A DNA stretch of 55,924 nt from an uncultured Clostridia bacterium (GTDB lineage Bacteria > Bacillota > Clostridia > TANB77 > CAG-508): positions 1 through 55,924 of the forward strand of contig CANPWV010000006.1 in NCBI GenBank assembly GCA_947585105.1, given 5' to 3'. Below the pieces are notes generated by a model. That model was not told the DNA's origin and made no database searches. It saw only the letters and a list, made by a program, of their open reading frames with translations. How positions within the stretch are numbered: the first letter of the stretch is position 1; every line of letters starts with the position of its first letter. This document shows, one piece after another, positions 8,645 through 18,130 of the stretch. A program made the translations under genes and the position numbers.

Positions 8645-8678
8645 ATATACACGGCGTAGCCGTGTATATTTTTTTATG
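8645..8678 (+). terminator. rlmH terminator
   Basis: ATATACACGGC / GCCGTGTATAT stem with a GTA loop, then seven Ts. Confidence 0.9.
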
Positions 8679-8714
8679 ATTTAACAATGATAAAAACTTA
8701 TCATTATTAAATCA

Positions 8715-8757
8715 TAAAAAAGCCCCCAAACAGCGAAGCTGTTGGGTGCTTTTTTAT
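8715..8757. terminator. yebC terminator, bidirectional
   Basis: A-run, GC-rich imperfect stem (CCCAAACAGC / GCTGTTGGG) and T-run, so it can work on both strands. A second AT-rich hairpin lies at 8678-8714. Confidence 0.75.
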
Positions 8758-8764
8758 TACATAT

Positions 8765-9490
8765 TTACTCGTCCCAGTTATGATAAACTTCTAGAACATC
8801 GTCTAAATCTTCCAAATTGTCAATTAATCTTTGCATTTTTTCAGCTGATTGTTCATCTAAACTTACATAATTATTAGGAACCATTTGAACGCCAGCTTCT
8901 AGGAAAGAGATTCCTTTTGAAGTTAAGCTATCTGAAACAGCTGTAAAGTTTTGTGGATCTGTTTTTATTTCATAAACTTCGTCTTCACTTGAAAAGTCTT
9001 CAGCTCCAGCGTCTAAAGCTTCCATCATTAAATCATCTTCAGATATTTTACAATCTTCTTTTGCAATTACGATAACACCTTTTTGTTCAAACATATAAGA
9101 AACGCAACCAGTAGTTCCTAAGTTTCCTCCAGCTTTATCAAATACGTGTCTAACATCAGCAGCTGTTCTATTTTTATTATCTGTACTAGCTTTAACAATT
9201 ACAGCAACACCGTTTGTTCCATAACCTTCATAAGTTATATCTTCATATTGTTTTGTACTTCCTTCACCAGCAGCTTTTTTAATTGCACTATTTATAGTAT
9301 CATTAGGCATATTATTAGCCCTACATTTAGAAATTATATCTTTTAATTTAGAGTTTCCAGCCGGGTCAGGTCCACCTTGAGCGACAGCTACTTTAATTTC
9401 TCTTCCTAATTTTGTGAAAATTTTTCCTCTTGCAGCATCAGCTTTTCCTTTTTTTGCTGCGATATTGTGCCATTTTGAATGTCCTGACAT
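8765..9490 (-). CDS. yebC: YebC/PmpR family protein
   Basis: A 241-residue minus-strand protein that opens with the family signature [14 protein letters not shown] and has full family length. It also carries [25 protein letters not shown] and the acidic C-terminal end. YebC-type proteins were first described as transcriptional regulators; some members have since been linked to translation through difficult stretches such as polyproline. In a genome that appears to need frequent ribosomal frameshifting a translation role would be of interest, but nothing here links it to that. Ribosome site GGAGGAAT. Confidence 0.96.
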   Translation of the reverse strand: MSGHSKWHNIAAKKGKADAARGKIFTKLGREIKVAVAQGGPDPAGNSKLKDIISKCRANNMPNDTINSAIKKAAGEGSTKQYEDITYEGYGTNGVAVIVKASTDNKNRTAADVRHVFDKAGGNLGTTGCVSYMFEQKGVIVIAKEDCKISEDDLMMEALDAGAEDFSSEDEVYEIKTDPQNFTAVSDSLTSKGISFLEAGVQMVPNNYVSLDEQSAEKMQRLIDNLEDLDDVLEVYHNWDE

Positions 9491-9615
9491 AGATATTCCT
9501 CCTTTAATAAAATTATAGACCTAATAAGTATAACATAAAAAACTTGATTTGTGTAGTATAATTTTCAATTTTTTACCAAAAATAATAAAAAAATATTAGT
9601 TTTGGAGGAAGTTTT

Positions 9616-10548
9616 ATGGAATTTAGAACAGATATGGCTGATGAAAGAAGAGATTTATATAGAAAAGCAAACAATATTGAGGACGAGGTCGCAGGCTTAG
9701 AGTGTGAAGAAGAAAACAAAGATTTAGCAAAAATTACAAGAGTAAAAATTCTAAGTGAAGAAGGTGAAAAGGCTCTAAATAAGAAAAAAGGAAATTATAT
9801 TACTATTGATTTGAAAAAAGCTTCTAATTTAAGAGAAGAGGAAAAAGAAAAATTAGAAGATATTATTTCAGAAGAAATTTCTAGTCTTTCCAATAAATAT
9901 TTAACTTCTTCAGATGATGAAGTTTTAGTAGTAGGTCTTGGAAACAATGATTTAGTTTGTGACAGTTTAGGTTCTAAAGTCATTGAAAATATTGAAGTTA
10001 CAAGACATATCAAAAAATATTATCCACAATATTTGAAAGAAGGTTCAAGAGGTATAAGTAGTTTTGCACCTAGTGTTATGGGAAAAACTGGAATTGAGAC
10101 ATTAGAAATAATTCAAGGAGTTACAAATAAAATAAAGCCGAAGCTCATAATTGCTATAGATAGTTTGGCTTCTAGAAGTATTGAAAGAGTTAATAAATCA
10201 ATTCAAATTTCAGATACTGGAATAATTCCCGGAGGTGGCGTAGGAAACGCTAGAATGGGGATTACTTATGAAAATTTAGGAATTCCAGTTATTGCGCTTG
10301 GCGTGCCAACAGCTGTAGAGACTGCGGTAATTGTAAATGATGCTTTGAATTTGTTTATTACTAAATTGCAAGAAGAAGCAAAATCTAACAGTTATCTTAA
10401 TGAATTGAAAAACGAAGATAATTACGAAGAAATTAAGGAAACTTTAAATCCTTATGATTACAATTTAGTAGTAACTCCAAAAGAGGTTGATGAGCTAACA
10501 GAGTCTTTAGCTGAGATTATTTCTAATGGAATAAATTTTGCTTTATAA
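9616..10548 (+). CDS. gpr: GPR germination endopeptidase
   Basis: A 310-residue spore protease that degrades small acid-soluble spore proteins during germination. The start EFRTDMADERRDLY matches the autoprocessed pro-region of GPR. The core contains VGLGNNDLVCDSLGSKV, APSVMGKTGIETLEI, IAIDSLASRS and PGGGVGNARMG, all family blocks. GPR is an aspartic-type protease; the two key Asp residues most likely lie in LGNNDLVCDS and IAIDSL. A GGAGGAAG ribosome site precedes the ATG. This gene alone argues for a sporulating host. Confidence 0.96.
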   Translation: MEFRTDMADERRDLYRKANNIEDEVAGLECEEENKDLAKITRVKILSEEGEKALNKKKGNYITIDLKKASNLREEEKEKLEDIISEEISSLSNKYLTSSDDEVLVVGLGNNDLVCDSLGSKVIENIEVTRHIKKYYPQYLKEGSRGISSFAPSVMGKTGIETLEIIQGVTNKIKPKLIIAIDSLASRSIERVNKSIQISDTGIIPGGGVGNARMGITYENLGIPVIALGVPTAVETAVIVNDALNLFITKLQEEAKSNSYLNELKNEDNYEEIKETLNPYDYNLVVTPKEVDELTESLAEIISNGINFAL

Positions 10549-10634
10549 ATTTTAAAGAGAAATAAGCACTTTTTAGGAAAAATTGAGTATTATAACTTGT
10601 AGAATGATTGCTAAAAAGCTAAGAAAGGGAAAAA

Positions 10635-11126
10635 ATGAAATCTATATGTTTGAAAACTAACAATGATGAAATAATTTCATATTTAATTAAAAAACTTGAA
10701 GAAGATTTTGACGAAATAGTTATTTCATCAAACAAATTCAAAATATATAAAAATGTTATAGTTCATTATACTGGCCAAAATGAAAAAAATTTCCTAATTA
10801 AATTTTCTGGACTTTTGGCAAACATGATATCTTCATTTTATGAAAGTAGAATTTTAAGTAGAATAATAGACGATAATTATTGCTATTTTGAAGATTTCGA
10901 GAAAGAGATAATTTTAAAAATTTGCCAAAAAATAATTGATCTTCAAGAAGCAAGTTTTAAATATAAAGAAGAAATTTTAAAAGGATTAGTATATGAATAT
11001 TTTTTAGATGGAAATAAATATATGGTTATAGATGGATTCATGAATTTTAGAGTTAAGCCATATTTGGAGGTTTTAGATTATGTTGTAGATACATCAGTTA
11101 CAAATTTTGTTTTAGGATTGCAATAA
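10635..11126 (+). CDS. ytxC: Probable YtxC-like sporulation protein
   Basis: A 163-residue protein resembling the YtxC family of spore-associated proteins in Bacillus and Clostridia. The recognisable part is the C-terminal block, with YEYFLDGNKYMVIDGFMNFR followed by VKPYLEVLDYVVD. YtxC proteins share an Asn/Asp-Gly-Phe-x-x-Phe-Arg core there. It is shorter than the roughly 280-residue Bacillus protein, lacking part of the N-terminal region. It stands next to gpr. Its molecular role is unknown in the family. Confidence 0.7.
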   Translation: MKSICLKTNNDEIISYLIKKLEEDFDEIVISSNKFKIYKNVIVHYTGQNEKNFLIKFSGLLANMISSFYESRILSRIIDDNYCYFEDFEKEIILKICQKIIDLQEASFKYKEEILKGLVYEYFLDGNKYMVIDGFMNFRVKPYLEVLDYVVDTSVTNFVLGLQ

Positions 11127-11174
11127 ATTTTTTAATATGATACAATTTTAAAAGATTTATTTTGGAGGAAAAAA

Positions 11175-11873
11175 GTGTCAATATTTGTATTAAAAATTAT
11201 AGCATTGATTTTCATGGTTGTGGATCATATTAAATATGCTTTTCCGGCTTGCTACAATGAATTTACACTTTATTTTGGAAGAATAGCTTTCCCGATTTTT
11301 GCTTTTTGTGTTGTTCAAGGATACCTTCATACAAGAGACTTGGGAAAATATTTGAAAAGGCTTTTGATTGCTGGAATTATTTCTGAAATTCCATTTTTAT
11401 TATTTGAATCACTTCCAACTATTGGCGAATATCATCTAAATATTGAATTTACACTTATTTTAGGAATTATTGCTATAAAATTATTTGAGACTTATGGAAA
11501 TAGTATAAAAGGCTGGCTAGCTGTTCTAATAGTAGGCGTTTTAGGAAATATTTGCTTTGTGGATTATGGAATGTTTGGAGTATTATTAATATTTTCATTT
11601 TATATCTTTAAAGATAGCAAGTTTAAGACTTTGCTAGCAAGTATGGCTGTTGTATCTGGAAAATATTTATATAGAATTTTTATTTTAGGTGTGGGATTTA
11701 ATGAATATACTATAAAAAATTGGATTTGCACACTAATTCCATTATTTTTACTTCTATTATATAATGGAAAAAAAGGGGCAAAGTCAAAATGGTTATTTTA
11801 CATATTCTACCCAGCTCATTTATTAATTTTATGGCTCCTTTCACCATATACGTTTAATTTGTTAAATATATGA
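11175..11873 (+). CDS. TraX-family membrane protein
   Basis: A 232-residue integral membrane protein with about seven hydrophobic helices. The start LKIIALIFMVVDHIKYAF and FGRIAFPIFAFCVVQGY are the standard TraX family blocks, with a conserved Asp-His in the first helix. TraX acetylates F pilin in enterobacteria; chromosomal Firmicutes members are usually unlinked to conjugation and are probably membrane acyltransferases of unknown target. The start is GTG 11175, supported by a GGAGGAAAAAA ribosome site. It ends at a strong terminator immediately before pilin-like cassette B. Confidence 0.88.
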   Translation: MSIFVLKIIALIFMVVDHIKYAFPACYNEFTLYFGRIAFPIFAFCVVQGYLHTRDLGKYLKRLLIAGIISEIPFLLFESLPTIGEYHLNIEFTLILGIIAIKLFETYGNSIKGWLAVLIVGVLGNICFVDYGMFGVLLIFSFYIFKDSKFKTLLASMAVVSGKYLYRIFILGVGFNEYTIKNWICTLIPLFLLLLYNGKKGAKSKWLFYIFYPAHLLILWLLSPYTFNLLNI

Positions 11874-11877
11874 TTTT

Positions 11878-11910
11878 TAAAACCAGTTCAATTAGAACTG
11901 GTTTTTTTAG
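11878..11910 (+). terminator. Terminator directly ahead of cassette B
   Basis: AAACCAGTTC / GAACTGGTTT stem with a 5 nt loop and a T run. The core of cassette B starts only 18 bp later, leaving no room for a promoter. Confidence 0.92.
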
Positions 11911-11927
11911 TCACAAAGTAAAGTTAA

Positions 11928-11991
11928 GACTATTATTGTTCTGCTAATTTTAGCGGGAGTATCTCTAAACGCAATAATTCGGGGATAATGG
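11928..11991 (+). repeat. Pilin-cassette core, copy B
   Basis: Same core as at 3954 and 55681. From GTATCTCTAAACGCAATA to the end (33 bp) it is identical to copy C, including the extra C at 11980. In the left half the differences from copy C are mostly synonymous third positions (GTT/GTA, CTA/CTT, GCG/GCA, GGA/GGT), a sign of selection on protein. Confidence 0.9.
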
Positions 11992-13526
11992 TGTTATAAC
12001 TAATGCCCAGCTTGCAAGTATTATGTCTAGATTTTCTGGTTATGATGAAGAAATGAATATAAATTTGTTTGATGATGACGGTGTTTATGCTTCGGGAGAT
12101 AAAATAAAAAGTTATATTTCAAAAATGGAAGAAAAAGATAAAGAAAATTTTGTAATTGTTAAAAGCAAACTTTTATATATAGGAACAGATGAATTAGAGT
12201 TAGAAGCTGCAAAAAGACTAGGATTAGGCTCAAATGGAGATTCTTCAGATAGTGAGGCTGCAATACAAGAATTACAAGCAATAATAAGTGGAGTAGTAGA
12301 GCTAAATGATAAATTTGAAGATACTAGTATAACTGAAAATAAAGATACCAAAATTGGATTTATAGGAACAAAATTAGTAAAAAGAGAATCAAAAAGCTTA
12401 CTTGATGGAACATGGAACATAGTAATAGAATATGACAAAGAAAATAAAGAAACAGCAAGATATGACGAAGACTATTATTGGCTAAAAAAAGGTGAAACAT
12501 ACGTAATAGACAATAAAGAATTAAATTTTAAAAATGATTATGTAATAGATTATAAAAACAAAGAATATCAAATATTATCAGGAAGAGCGGTAAACTGGAA
12601 TGAAAAAGCAACATTAGGAGTAACAACAAACATAGCTTTGAATTTAGATCCAATGAGCTTAGCAAATGGAGAATGGGTAGAAAGTAGAGATGTAGATGAA
12701 GTAAATCATAAAAATTTTGATGATTTTATTGTAAAAGATACAGATGGAGAAGACATAAATACAGGAATACAAAAAGCAGGAGATGTAAAATATAATAATG
12801 AAATTAAAGCTTTAGAGTTTAACAGATCAGAAGAAAATGAGACAGGAGAAGGAGGTTATTTAAGATTATCAGAAGATGAGCTAGATTTTTCAAATGGGTT
12901 TACTTTTGAAATATATTGTAATTTAGATAGATTATTGTATGATAATATAAAAAATTCTGATGGTTTAACGGTAGTATGTTCGGGGTTGTTTTGTAGAATA
13001 CCTTCGTTATTGCATGGGATTTATTCTAATGCTATGAGGTTTGGCTTTGGGAGTGATGGTACTATATGTAAATTTTATAGCAGTTCTTCTTGGACGGGGG
13101 ATGGGAATAATTTAAAAACTACGAGTCATCGGAAACGTACTGAGCAATAAATGTGGATATAGCGTAGGTGAAGATTTTTATTTAACGTTTGTATACCGTG
13201 ATTATGATGAGAGTGTTAGTGATTCGAATTACGATGATGAAATGATGAGTAAAAAAGTAGATAAGATAGAATATTACATAAATGGAAAATTGTATGGTTA
13301 TTCATATTTTGGGGCGGACACGTATGATATGGGACGAGAATTTTGGGATGAACAGGGGGTTAGTTTCTTTGTTGGTGTTTGTCCTTGGTATAACACTGGT
13401 AGCCTATATTATTTAAAAGGTACTTTGTACGCTATTCGTTTATATGAGAAACCTTTAAATCCTGAACAAGTCAAACTAAACTACGATGTGACATTAAAAT
13501 ATAGAGATAGTTTTAAAAATGAATAA
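11929..13526 (+). CDS. Start-less pilin-like cassette B with LamG-like domain, two CGG shifts
   Basis: It reads TIIVLLILAGVSLNAII, then at C 11980 the frame needs a +1 skip to give GDNGVITNAQLA. A second in-frame CGG (C 13130) after KTTSH needs the same skip to continue GNVLSNKCGYSVGEDFY into the stretch from 13242. With both skips it is about 531 residues. The parts are half a pilin-like helix, a middle domain resembling the intact pilin-like gene at 19702 (GFIGTKL, DEDYYWLKKGE, YVIDYKNKEYQIL) and a C-terminal concanavalin/LamG-like jelly-roll (GFTFEIYCNLD, KIEYYINGKLYG, GTLYAIRLYEKPLNPEQV). There is no start codon and no promoter. G-rich codons rise from about 12890 on, so the LamG part may be a separate import. 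Confidence 0.65.
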
Positions 13527-13531
13527 TTTTA

Positions 13532-13583
13532 AATGAAAAATCTTTTACTATTTTTAGTAGAAGATTTTTCATTATTTTTTATC
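13532..13583 (+). terminator. Terminator after cassette B
   Basis: Long near-perfect stem AATGAAAAATCTT / AAGATTTTTCATT followed by ATTTTTTAT. Confidence 0.85.
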
Positions 13584-13591
13584 AAAATCAA

Positions 13592-13620
13592 TTGATTTTT
13601 AATATTTTATGACATATAAT
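13592..13620 (+). promoter_or_regulatory. Promoter of dapA
   Basis: TTGATT, 17 bp, TATAAT. The roughly 60 nt leader is too short for a lysine riboswitch. Confidence 0.7.
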
Positions 13621-13681
13621 AAAGTAGTTAAAAATATAATTATATTTTTATGTGGTATATACATATAAAAGAGGTAATTTT

Positions 13682-14566
13682 ATGAAAAAAGTTATTTTTA
13701 AAGGTTGCGGAACCGCAATTTCAACTCCTTTTACAGATACAGGAGTTAATTTTGAGGAATTTGGTAAATTAATAGAAAACCAAATTGAAAATAAAGTCGA
13801 TAGTATAATAGTTTGTGGAACAACAGGCGAAGCTTCTACTATGACTTTAGAAGAGAGAAAAGAAACTATAAAATATTCTATTCAAAAAGTAAACAAAAGA
13901 ATTCCAGTTATTGTAGGAACTGGAAGTAATTGTACAGCTCAAGCGGTTGAAATGACGAAGTTTGCTGAAAGTGTTGGTGCTGATGGAGCTTTGGTTGTAA
14001 CTCCATATTACAATAAAACGACACAAGATGGATTAATTGCTCATTATAAAGAAATTGCTAAAAATACGAATTTGCCAATAATTTTGTATAGTGTACCAAG
14101 TAGAACTGGCGTAAATATTTTACCAGAGACTTGTAAAAAATTATCAGAAATAGAAAATATTGTAGCAATAAAAGAAGCTAGCGGAAATATTTCTCAAATC
14201 GCTGAAATAGCTAAACTTTGTGGAGATGATTTAAAAATCTATTCTGGAAATGATGATCAAATTGTTCCAATTCTTTCACTTGGAGGAATCGGAGTAATAT
14301 CAGTTCTTTCAAACATACTTCCAGAATATACACATAATATTACAAAAGAATTTTTTGATGGAAATGTGGAAAAAGCTTGCAAACTTCAACTTGACTCTAT
14401 TGATTTAATAAAAGCTTTATTCTCAGAAGTAAACCCAATTCCAGTAAAACAGGCTTTAAACTTTATGGGCTATAATTATGGAAAACCTAGACTTCCACTT
14501 GTTCCAATGAGTGAGTCAAAATCAGAAAAATTAAAAGAAGAAATGAAAAAATTTAATTTAGTATAA
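13682..14566 (+). CDS. dapA: 4-hydroxy-tetrahydrodipicolinate synthase DapA
   Basis: A 294-residue class I aldolase that condenses pyruvate with aspartate semialdehyde in lysine, diaminopimelate and dipicolinate synthesis. The motifs are GCGTAISTPF at the start, CGTTGEASTM, VVTPYYNK with the catalytic Tyr, and VAIKEASGN with the Schiff-base Lys. The start is ATG 13682 behind AAGAGGTAAT; the upstream ATG at 13652 has no ribosome site. dapB follows within 20 bp. The product feeds both the cell wall and, with dpaA at 43642, the spore core. Confidence 0.97.
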   Translation: MKKVIFKGCGTAISTPFTDTGVNFEEFGKLIENQIENKVDSIIVCGTTGEASTMTLEERKETIKYSIQKVNKRIPVIVGTGSNCTAQAVEMTKFAESVGADGALVVTPYYNKTTQDGLIAHYKEIAKNTNLPIILYSVPSRTGVNILPETCKKLSEIENIVAIKEASGNISQIAEIAKLCGDDLKIYSGNDDQIVPILSLGGIGVISVLSNILPEYTHNITKEFFDGNVEKACKLQLDSIDLIKALFSEVNPIPVKQALNFMGYNYGKPRLPLVPMSESKSEKLKEEMKKFNLV

Positions 14567-14583
14567 TTTTGATGGAGGAAATT

Positions 14584-15336
14584 ATGAAAACTATTAGAGT
14601 TTTAATTAATGGTTGTAATGGAAAAATGGGGCAAGAAGTTGCTAAAAAGGTTAGACTAATGGAAGGAATAGAAGTTTTATCAGGAGTTGATAAAATAGAT
14701 AGTGGAGATAATTTCTTCCCAGTTTATACAGACTTAAATGATATAAAAGAACTTCCAGATGTGATAATCGATTTTTCAGTTCCTAGCTCGTCAATGAAAA
14801 TATTAGATTTTTCAGTTAAAAATAAAATTCCAATTGTAATTGCAACTACTGGATTTTCAGATGAAGAACTTGAAAAAATACATAATTCGGGAAAAGAAAT
14901 TCCGATATTTCAATCATATAATATGAGTTATTCGATTTGTGTTATGAGAAAGGTTTGCTCTGAACTTGCTAAACTATTAGAAGGAACAGATATTGAAATT
15001 GTTGAAACACATCATCGTAGAAAAATTGATAGTCCAAGTGGAACGGCTTTGATGTTAGCTGAAAGTATAAATAACGCGTTAGGAAATAGAATGAATTACG
15101 AATTTGATAGACATAGTAAGCGTGAGAAAAGAAGCGAAAATGAGATTGGAATTCACTCGATTAGAGGTGGAACAGAGGCTGGAACACACTCTGTTATATA
15201 TTTTGGAGAAGACGAAAGTATGGAAATAAAACATACTGTAACTTCAAGAGCGGTTTTTGCGGAAGGTGCAATTAAGGCCGCAAAATTCTTAATAAATCAA
15301 GAAAATGGCGTATATAATATGAATAATATGATATAG
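14584..15336 (+). CDS. dapB: 4-hydroxy-tetrahydrodipicolinate reductase DapB
   Basis: A 250-residue Rossmann-fold reductase using NAD(P)H for the step after DapA. The nucleotide-binding loop is INGCNGKMGQEV. The substrate and catalytic block is VETHHRRKIDSPSGTA, and GIHSIRGGTEAGTH completes the signature. The start is ATG 14584 behind TGGAGGAAAT; the TTG at 14569 would place the ribosome site inside the gene. It follows dapA by 17 bp and ends 22 bp before the deacetylase gene. Confidence 0.97.
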   Translation: MKTIRVLINGCNGKMGQEVAKKVRLMEGIEVLSGVDKIDSGDNFFPVYTDLNDIKELPDVIIDFSVPSSSMKILDFSVKNKIPIVIATTGFSDEELEKIHNSGKEIPIFQSYNMSYSICVMRKVCSELAKLLEGTDIEIVETHHRRKIDSPSGTALMLAESINNALGNRMNYEFDRHSKREKRSENEIGIHSIRGGTEAGTHSVIYFGEDESMEIKHTVTSRAVFAEGAIKAAKFLINQENGVYNMNNMI

Positions 15337-15358
15337 TAGAAATAAAAGGAGTAATAAA

Positions 15359-16369
15359 ATGGAATACGGAAAACATTTAAATACAAAAAAATTATTAGTT
15401 TTTTTATCTATTTTTGTAATTCTGTTTGTAATAATTTTTGCAAGCGCCTTACTTACAAGCAAAGCTAAAAATAGCAAACAAAAGAAAGCAGAAAGTAATA
15501 ATAAAGGACAAAGTGAAGTTGTTTCAAAAAATGAAACTCAAGAAGAAAATGTAGTTTCAAATGAAGTAGCTACAAACACTTCAGAAAATGAAAATAATCA
15601 AGTTGAAAATGATACAACTTCAAAAAATGAGACCAAACCAGAAAATGAAAATACTCAAAAACCAAGTGGTTCATCAAGCTCATCAACTTCAGGAAAAAAA
15701 TTACCAGTTTCAAATCCAGATTCAATTCAACTTTGTAAACAAGCTCAATCAGGAGATGAAAAAAATATATATTTGACTTTCGATGATGGACCATCACCAA
15801 ATATAACACCACAAGTTTTAAAAGTTTTGAAACAATATGATGTTCCAGCTACATTCTTTGTTTTAGGAAGTAGAGTTGAGCTTTATCCAGAACTTGTTAA
15901 ACAAGAATATAATGAAGGTCATTACATTGCAAATCATGGTTATAGTCACAAATATTCTTCAATTTATAGTTCAGAGCAAGCTGTAATTGACGAATACAAT
16001 ACTACTGAAACCGCTATTCAAAACGCTCTTGGAATTCCTGAATATCATTCATATTTATTTAGATTTCCTGGTGGATCAAGCGGAGGAACTTACCATAATT
16101 TAAAACAAAGCGCTAAAAGTAAATTAGAAAGTATGGGAATTGCTTCAACAAACTGGAATTGCTTAACAGGCGATGCTGAAGCTGTTGGAAGAACAAAAGA
16201 TCAATTATTATCAAGATTATATGAAACAGCTGAGGGTTGGACTAGTTTAGTTGTTTTGATGCATGATGCTAACGATAAGCAAGCTACAGTTGATGCTCTT
16301 CCAGAAATAATTGAACATTACAAAAATGAAGGATATACTTTTAAAAATTATTATGATATATTTCAATAA
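15359..16369 (+). CDS. Membrane-anchored polysaccharide deacetylase (NodB domain)
   Basis: A 336-residue protein with an N-terminal membrane helix (residues about 11-35), a low-complexity Ser/Thr/Asn/Glu linker (about 40-118) and a C-terminal NodB-type carbohydrate esterase 4 domain. The domain shows the metal and catalytic motifs TFDDGPSP, then NHGYSH, RFPGGS and VLMHDA. Such enzymes remove acetyl groups from peptidoglycan or chitin-like sugars at the cell surface, often to resist lysozyme. The specific substrate cannot be told from sequence. A GGAG ribosome site lies 22 bp after dapB, so it may share that transcript. Confidence 0.93.
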   Translation: MEYGKHLNTKKLLVFLSIFVILFVIIFASALLTSKAKNSKQKKAESNNKGQSEVVSKNETQEENVVSNEVATNTSENENNQVENDTTSKNETKPENENTQKPSGSSSSSTSGKKLPVSNPDSIQLCKQAQSGDEKNIYLTFDDGPSPNITPQVLKVLKQYDVPATFFVLGSRVELYPELVKQEYNEGHYIANHGYSHKYSSIYSSEQAVIDEYNTTETAIQNALGIPEYHSYLFRFPGGSSGGTYHNLKQSAKSKLESMGIASTNWNCLTGDAEAVGRTKDQLLSRLYETAEGWTSLVVLMHDANDKQATVDALPEIIEHYKNEGYTFKNYYDIFQ

Positions 16370-16393
16370 AATTGAACGATAGATATGTAACAG

Positions 16394-16423
16394 TTGACAC
16401 ATAGGTGTTAGCTGTGTTAAAAT
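16394..16423 (+). promoter_or_regulatory. Promoter of rnpB
   Basis: TTGACA, 18 bp, TAAAAT, ending 10 nt ahead of the RNase P RNA. Confidence 0.8.
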
Positions 16424-16432
16424 GGTATACAT

Positions 16433-16805
16433 AAAGTAAACAAAATAGTCGCTGGCAAAAACCGAAAGGTTTTGCGAGAGGAAAGTCCGGGCTCCATAGA
16501 GCAGGATACTTGATAACGTCAAGCGAGGGTGACCTTAGGGAAAGTGCAACAGAAAATAACAGCCGAAAATTTTGCGTGGATGTGGGATTTTGGCAAAGGT
16601 GAAAAGGTGAGGTAAGAGCTTACCGGGAAAATGGTGACATTTTCCGTCAGTGTAAACCCTATTCGGAGCAACGTCTTGTATAAATAAATTTTGATTGCTC
16701 GTCGAAATTTATTTGTTTTTACTTGAACGGCTTGAGGTATATAGCAATATATATCCTAGATAAATGGCTATTTGAAATAACAGAACCCGGCTTACTGTTT
16801 GCTTT
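16433..16805 (+). ncRNA. rnpB: RNase P RNA
   Basis: The catalytic RNA that removes tRNA 5' leaders. The conserved blocks are GAGGAAAGTCCGGGCTCC near the 5' end, the central TAAACCC, and ACAGAACCCGGCTTA near the 3' end. The outer P1 helix pairs AAAGTAAACA (16433-16442) with TGTTTGCTTT (16796-16805), which sets the limits. The size of about 373 nt fits the family. It has its own promoter and a terminator at 16817. Confidence 0.95.
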
Positions 16806-16816
16806 TATTATAAATT

Positions 16817-16846
16817 ATAGGAATTTTATATTCCTATTTTATTTTG
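16817..16846 (+). terminator. rnpB terminator
   Basis: ATAGGAAT / ATTCCTAT stem followed by TTTATTTTG. Confidence 0.75.
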
Positions 16847-16867
16847 TTTGAAATTTAAGGAGAAGAA

Positions 16868-18124
16868 ATGTACGAAGAATTTGGAATAAGTGAAGAAATA
16901 ATTAAATTATCAGAAGAATGTGAAAAAGAATTAGAAGAAACTTTTAAAGAAATCGATAGAAATTGTTTAAGAGCTTCAAGCAAAGTATTAAAAGCTTTTC
17001 AAAATAACAAAGTTAGTGGAACAGATTTTATCGAAGTTACAGGTTATGGCTATTATGATGGAGGAAGAGAAAAGCTAGAAAAAATTTATAGTGAAGTTTT
17101 GGGAGCTGAAGATTCAATAGTAAGACCTCAAATAATGTCTGGAACTCACGCACTTTCAATTACTTTATTTGGCTTATTAAAACATGGAGATACAATGATA
17201 AGTATTTCAGGAGAACCTTATGATACTTTAAGAAGCGTTATTGGACTTATAGGAGATAGTAAAAATTCTTTAATTAAATATGGAATAAAATATGAACAAA
17301 TTGATTTAATTGATAATGATTTTGATATTCAAAAAATAGTTGAAAGACTTAGACTAAGTCCTGTAAAATTAGTTGAAATTCAACGTTCAATTGGCTATTC
17401 TAAAAGAAAAAGTCTTACTATTGAAAAAATAGAAAGAGTAATTAAAGAAATTCGTAAAGTAGATAAAGATGTAATTATAATGGTTGATAACTGTTATGGA
17501 GAGTTAGTTGAGGAAAAAGAGCCAACAGAAGTTGGTGCTGACATAATAGTTGGTTCTCTAATTAAAAATTTAGGTGGCGGAATAGCGACTTCTGGTGGTT
17601 ATGTAGCAGGTAGAAAAGATTTAGTAGAAAGCGTTGCTGAAAGGCTTACAGCTCCAACTATTGGAAAAGACATGGGAGCAAATTTTAACCAATTGCTTAA
17701 TTTTTATAAAGGCTTATATATGGCTCCAAACGCTGTAAGATCAAGCTTGAAATCAATGACTTTTGCAAGTTTGATGTTAGAAAAATTAGGATTTAAAAAA
17801 GTTAGTCCAAAACATAATGAAAAAAGAACAGATATAATTCAAACTATTGAACTTGAAACAGAAGAAAATTTAGTAAAATTTTGCAAAGGGTTACAAATGG
17901 GAATGCCTGTAGAATCTTTTGTAGATCCAGTTCCAGATGAAACTCCTGGTTATCCTCATAAAGAAATCATGGCAGATGGAAGTTTTACACCTGGCTCTAC
18001 AATAGAGTTAAGTTGTGATGGACCTTTAACACCGCCATATACAGCTTATATGCAAGGTGGAATTACTTATGAATATGGAAAATTAGGAATAATGATAGCA
18101 ATAGAAAATATGTTAAGGAAGTAG
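16868..18124 (+). CDS. PLP enzyme, methionine gamma-lyase / aluminium-resistance family
   Basis: A 418-residue pyridoxal-phosphate enzyme of the family named methionine gamma-lyase-like or aluminium resistance protein in Firmicutes. It shows GYGYYDGGREKLEKIY, the binding stretch PQIMSGTHALS, VDNCYGELVE with the cofactor-contacting Asp, and the Schiff-base Lys in VGSLIKNLGGG. The C-terminal block has DGSFTPGSTIELSCDGP. Members are thought to cleave Cys- or Met-type substrates, but the substrate here is open. The ribosome site is AAGGAGAAG. The DMT transporter gene follows 6 bp later, so the pair may move and use one compound. Confidence 0.9.
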   Translation: MYEEFGISEEIIKLSEECEKELEETFKEIDRNCLRASSKVLKAFQNNKVSGTDFIEVTGYGYYDGGREKLEKIYSEVLGAEDSIVRPQIMSGTHALSITLFGLLKHGDTMISISGEPYDTLRSVIGLIGDSKNSLIKYGIKYEQIDLIDNDFDIQKIVERLRLSPVKLVEIQRSIGYSKRKSLTIEKIERVIKEIRKVDKDVIIMVDNCYGELVEEKEPTEVGADIIVGSLIKNLGGGIATSGGYVAGRKDLVESVAERLTAPTIGKDMGANFNQLLNFYKGLYMAPNAVRSSLKSMTFASLMLEKLGFKKVSPKHNEKRTDIIQTIELETEENLVKFCKGLQMGMPVESFVDPVPDETPGYPHKEIMADGSFTPGSTIELSCDGPLTPPYTAYMQGGITYEYGKLGIMIAIENMLRK

Positions 18125-18130
18125 AATAAA

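Noticed and set aside
13583-13681. Lysine riboswitch ahead of dapA
   Set aside because: The leader is too short and AT-rich and lacks the multi-helix core.
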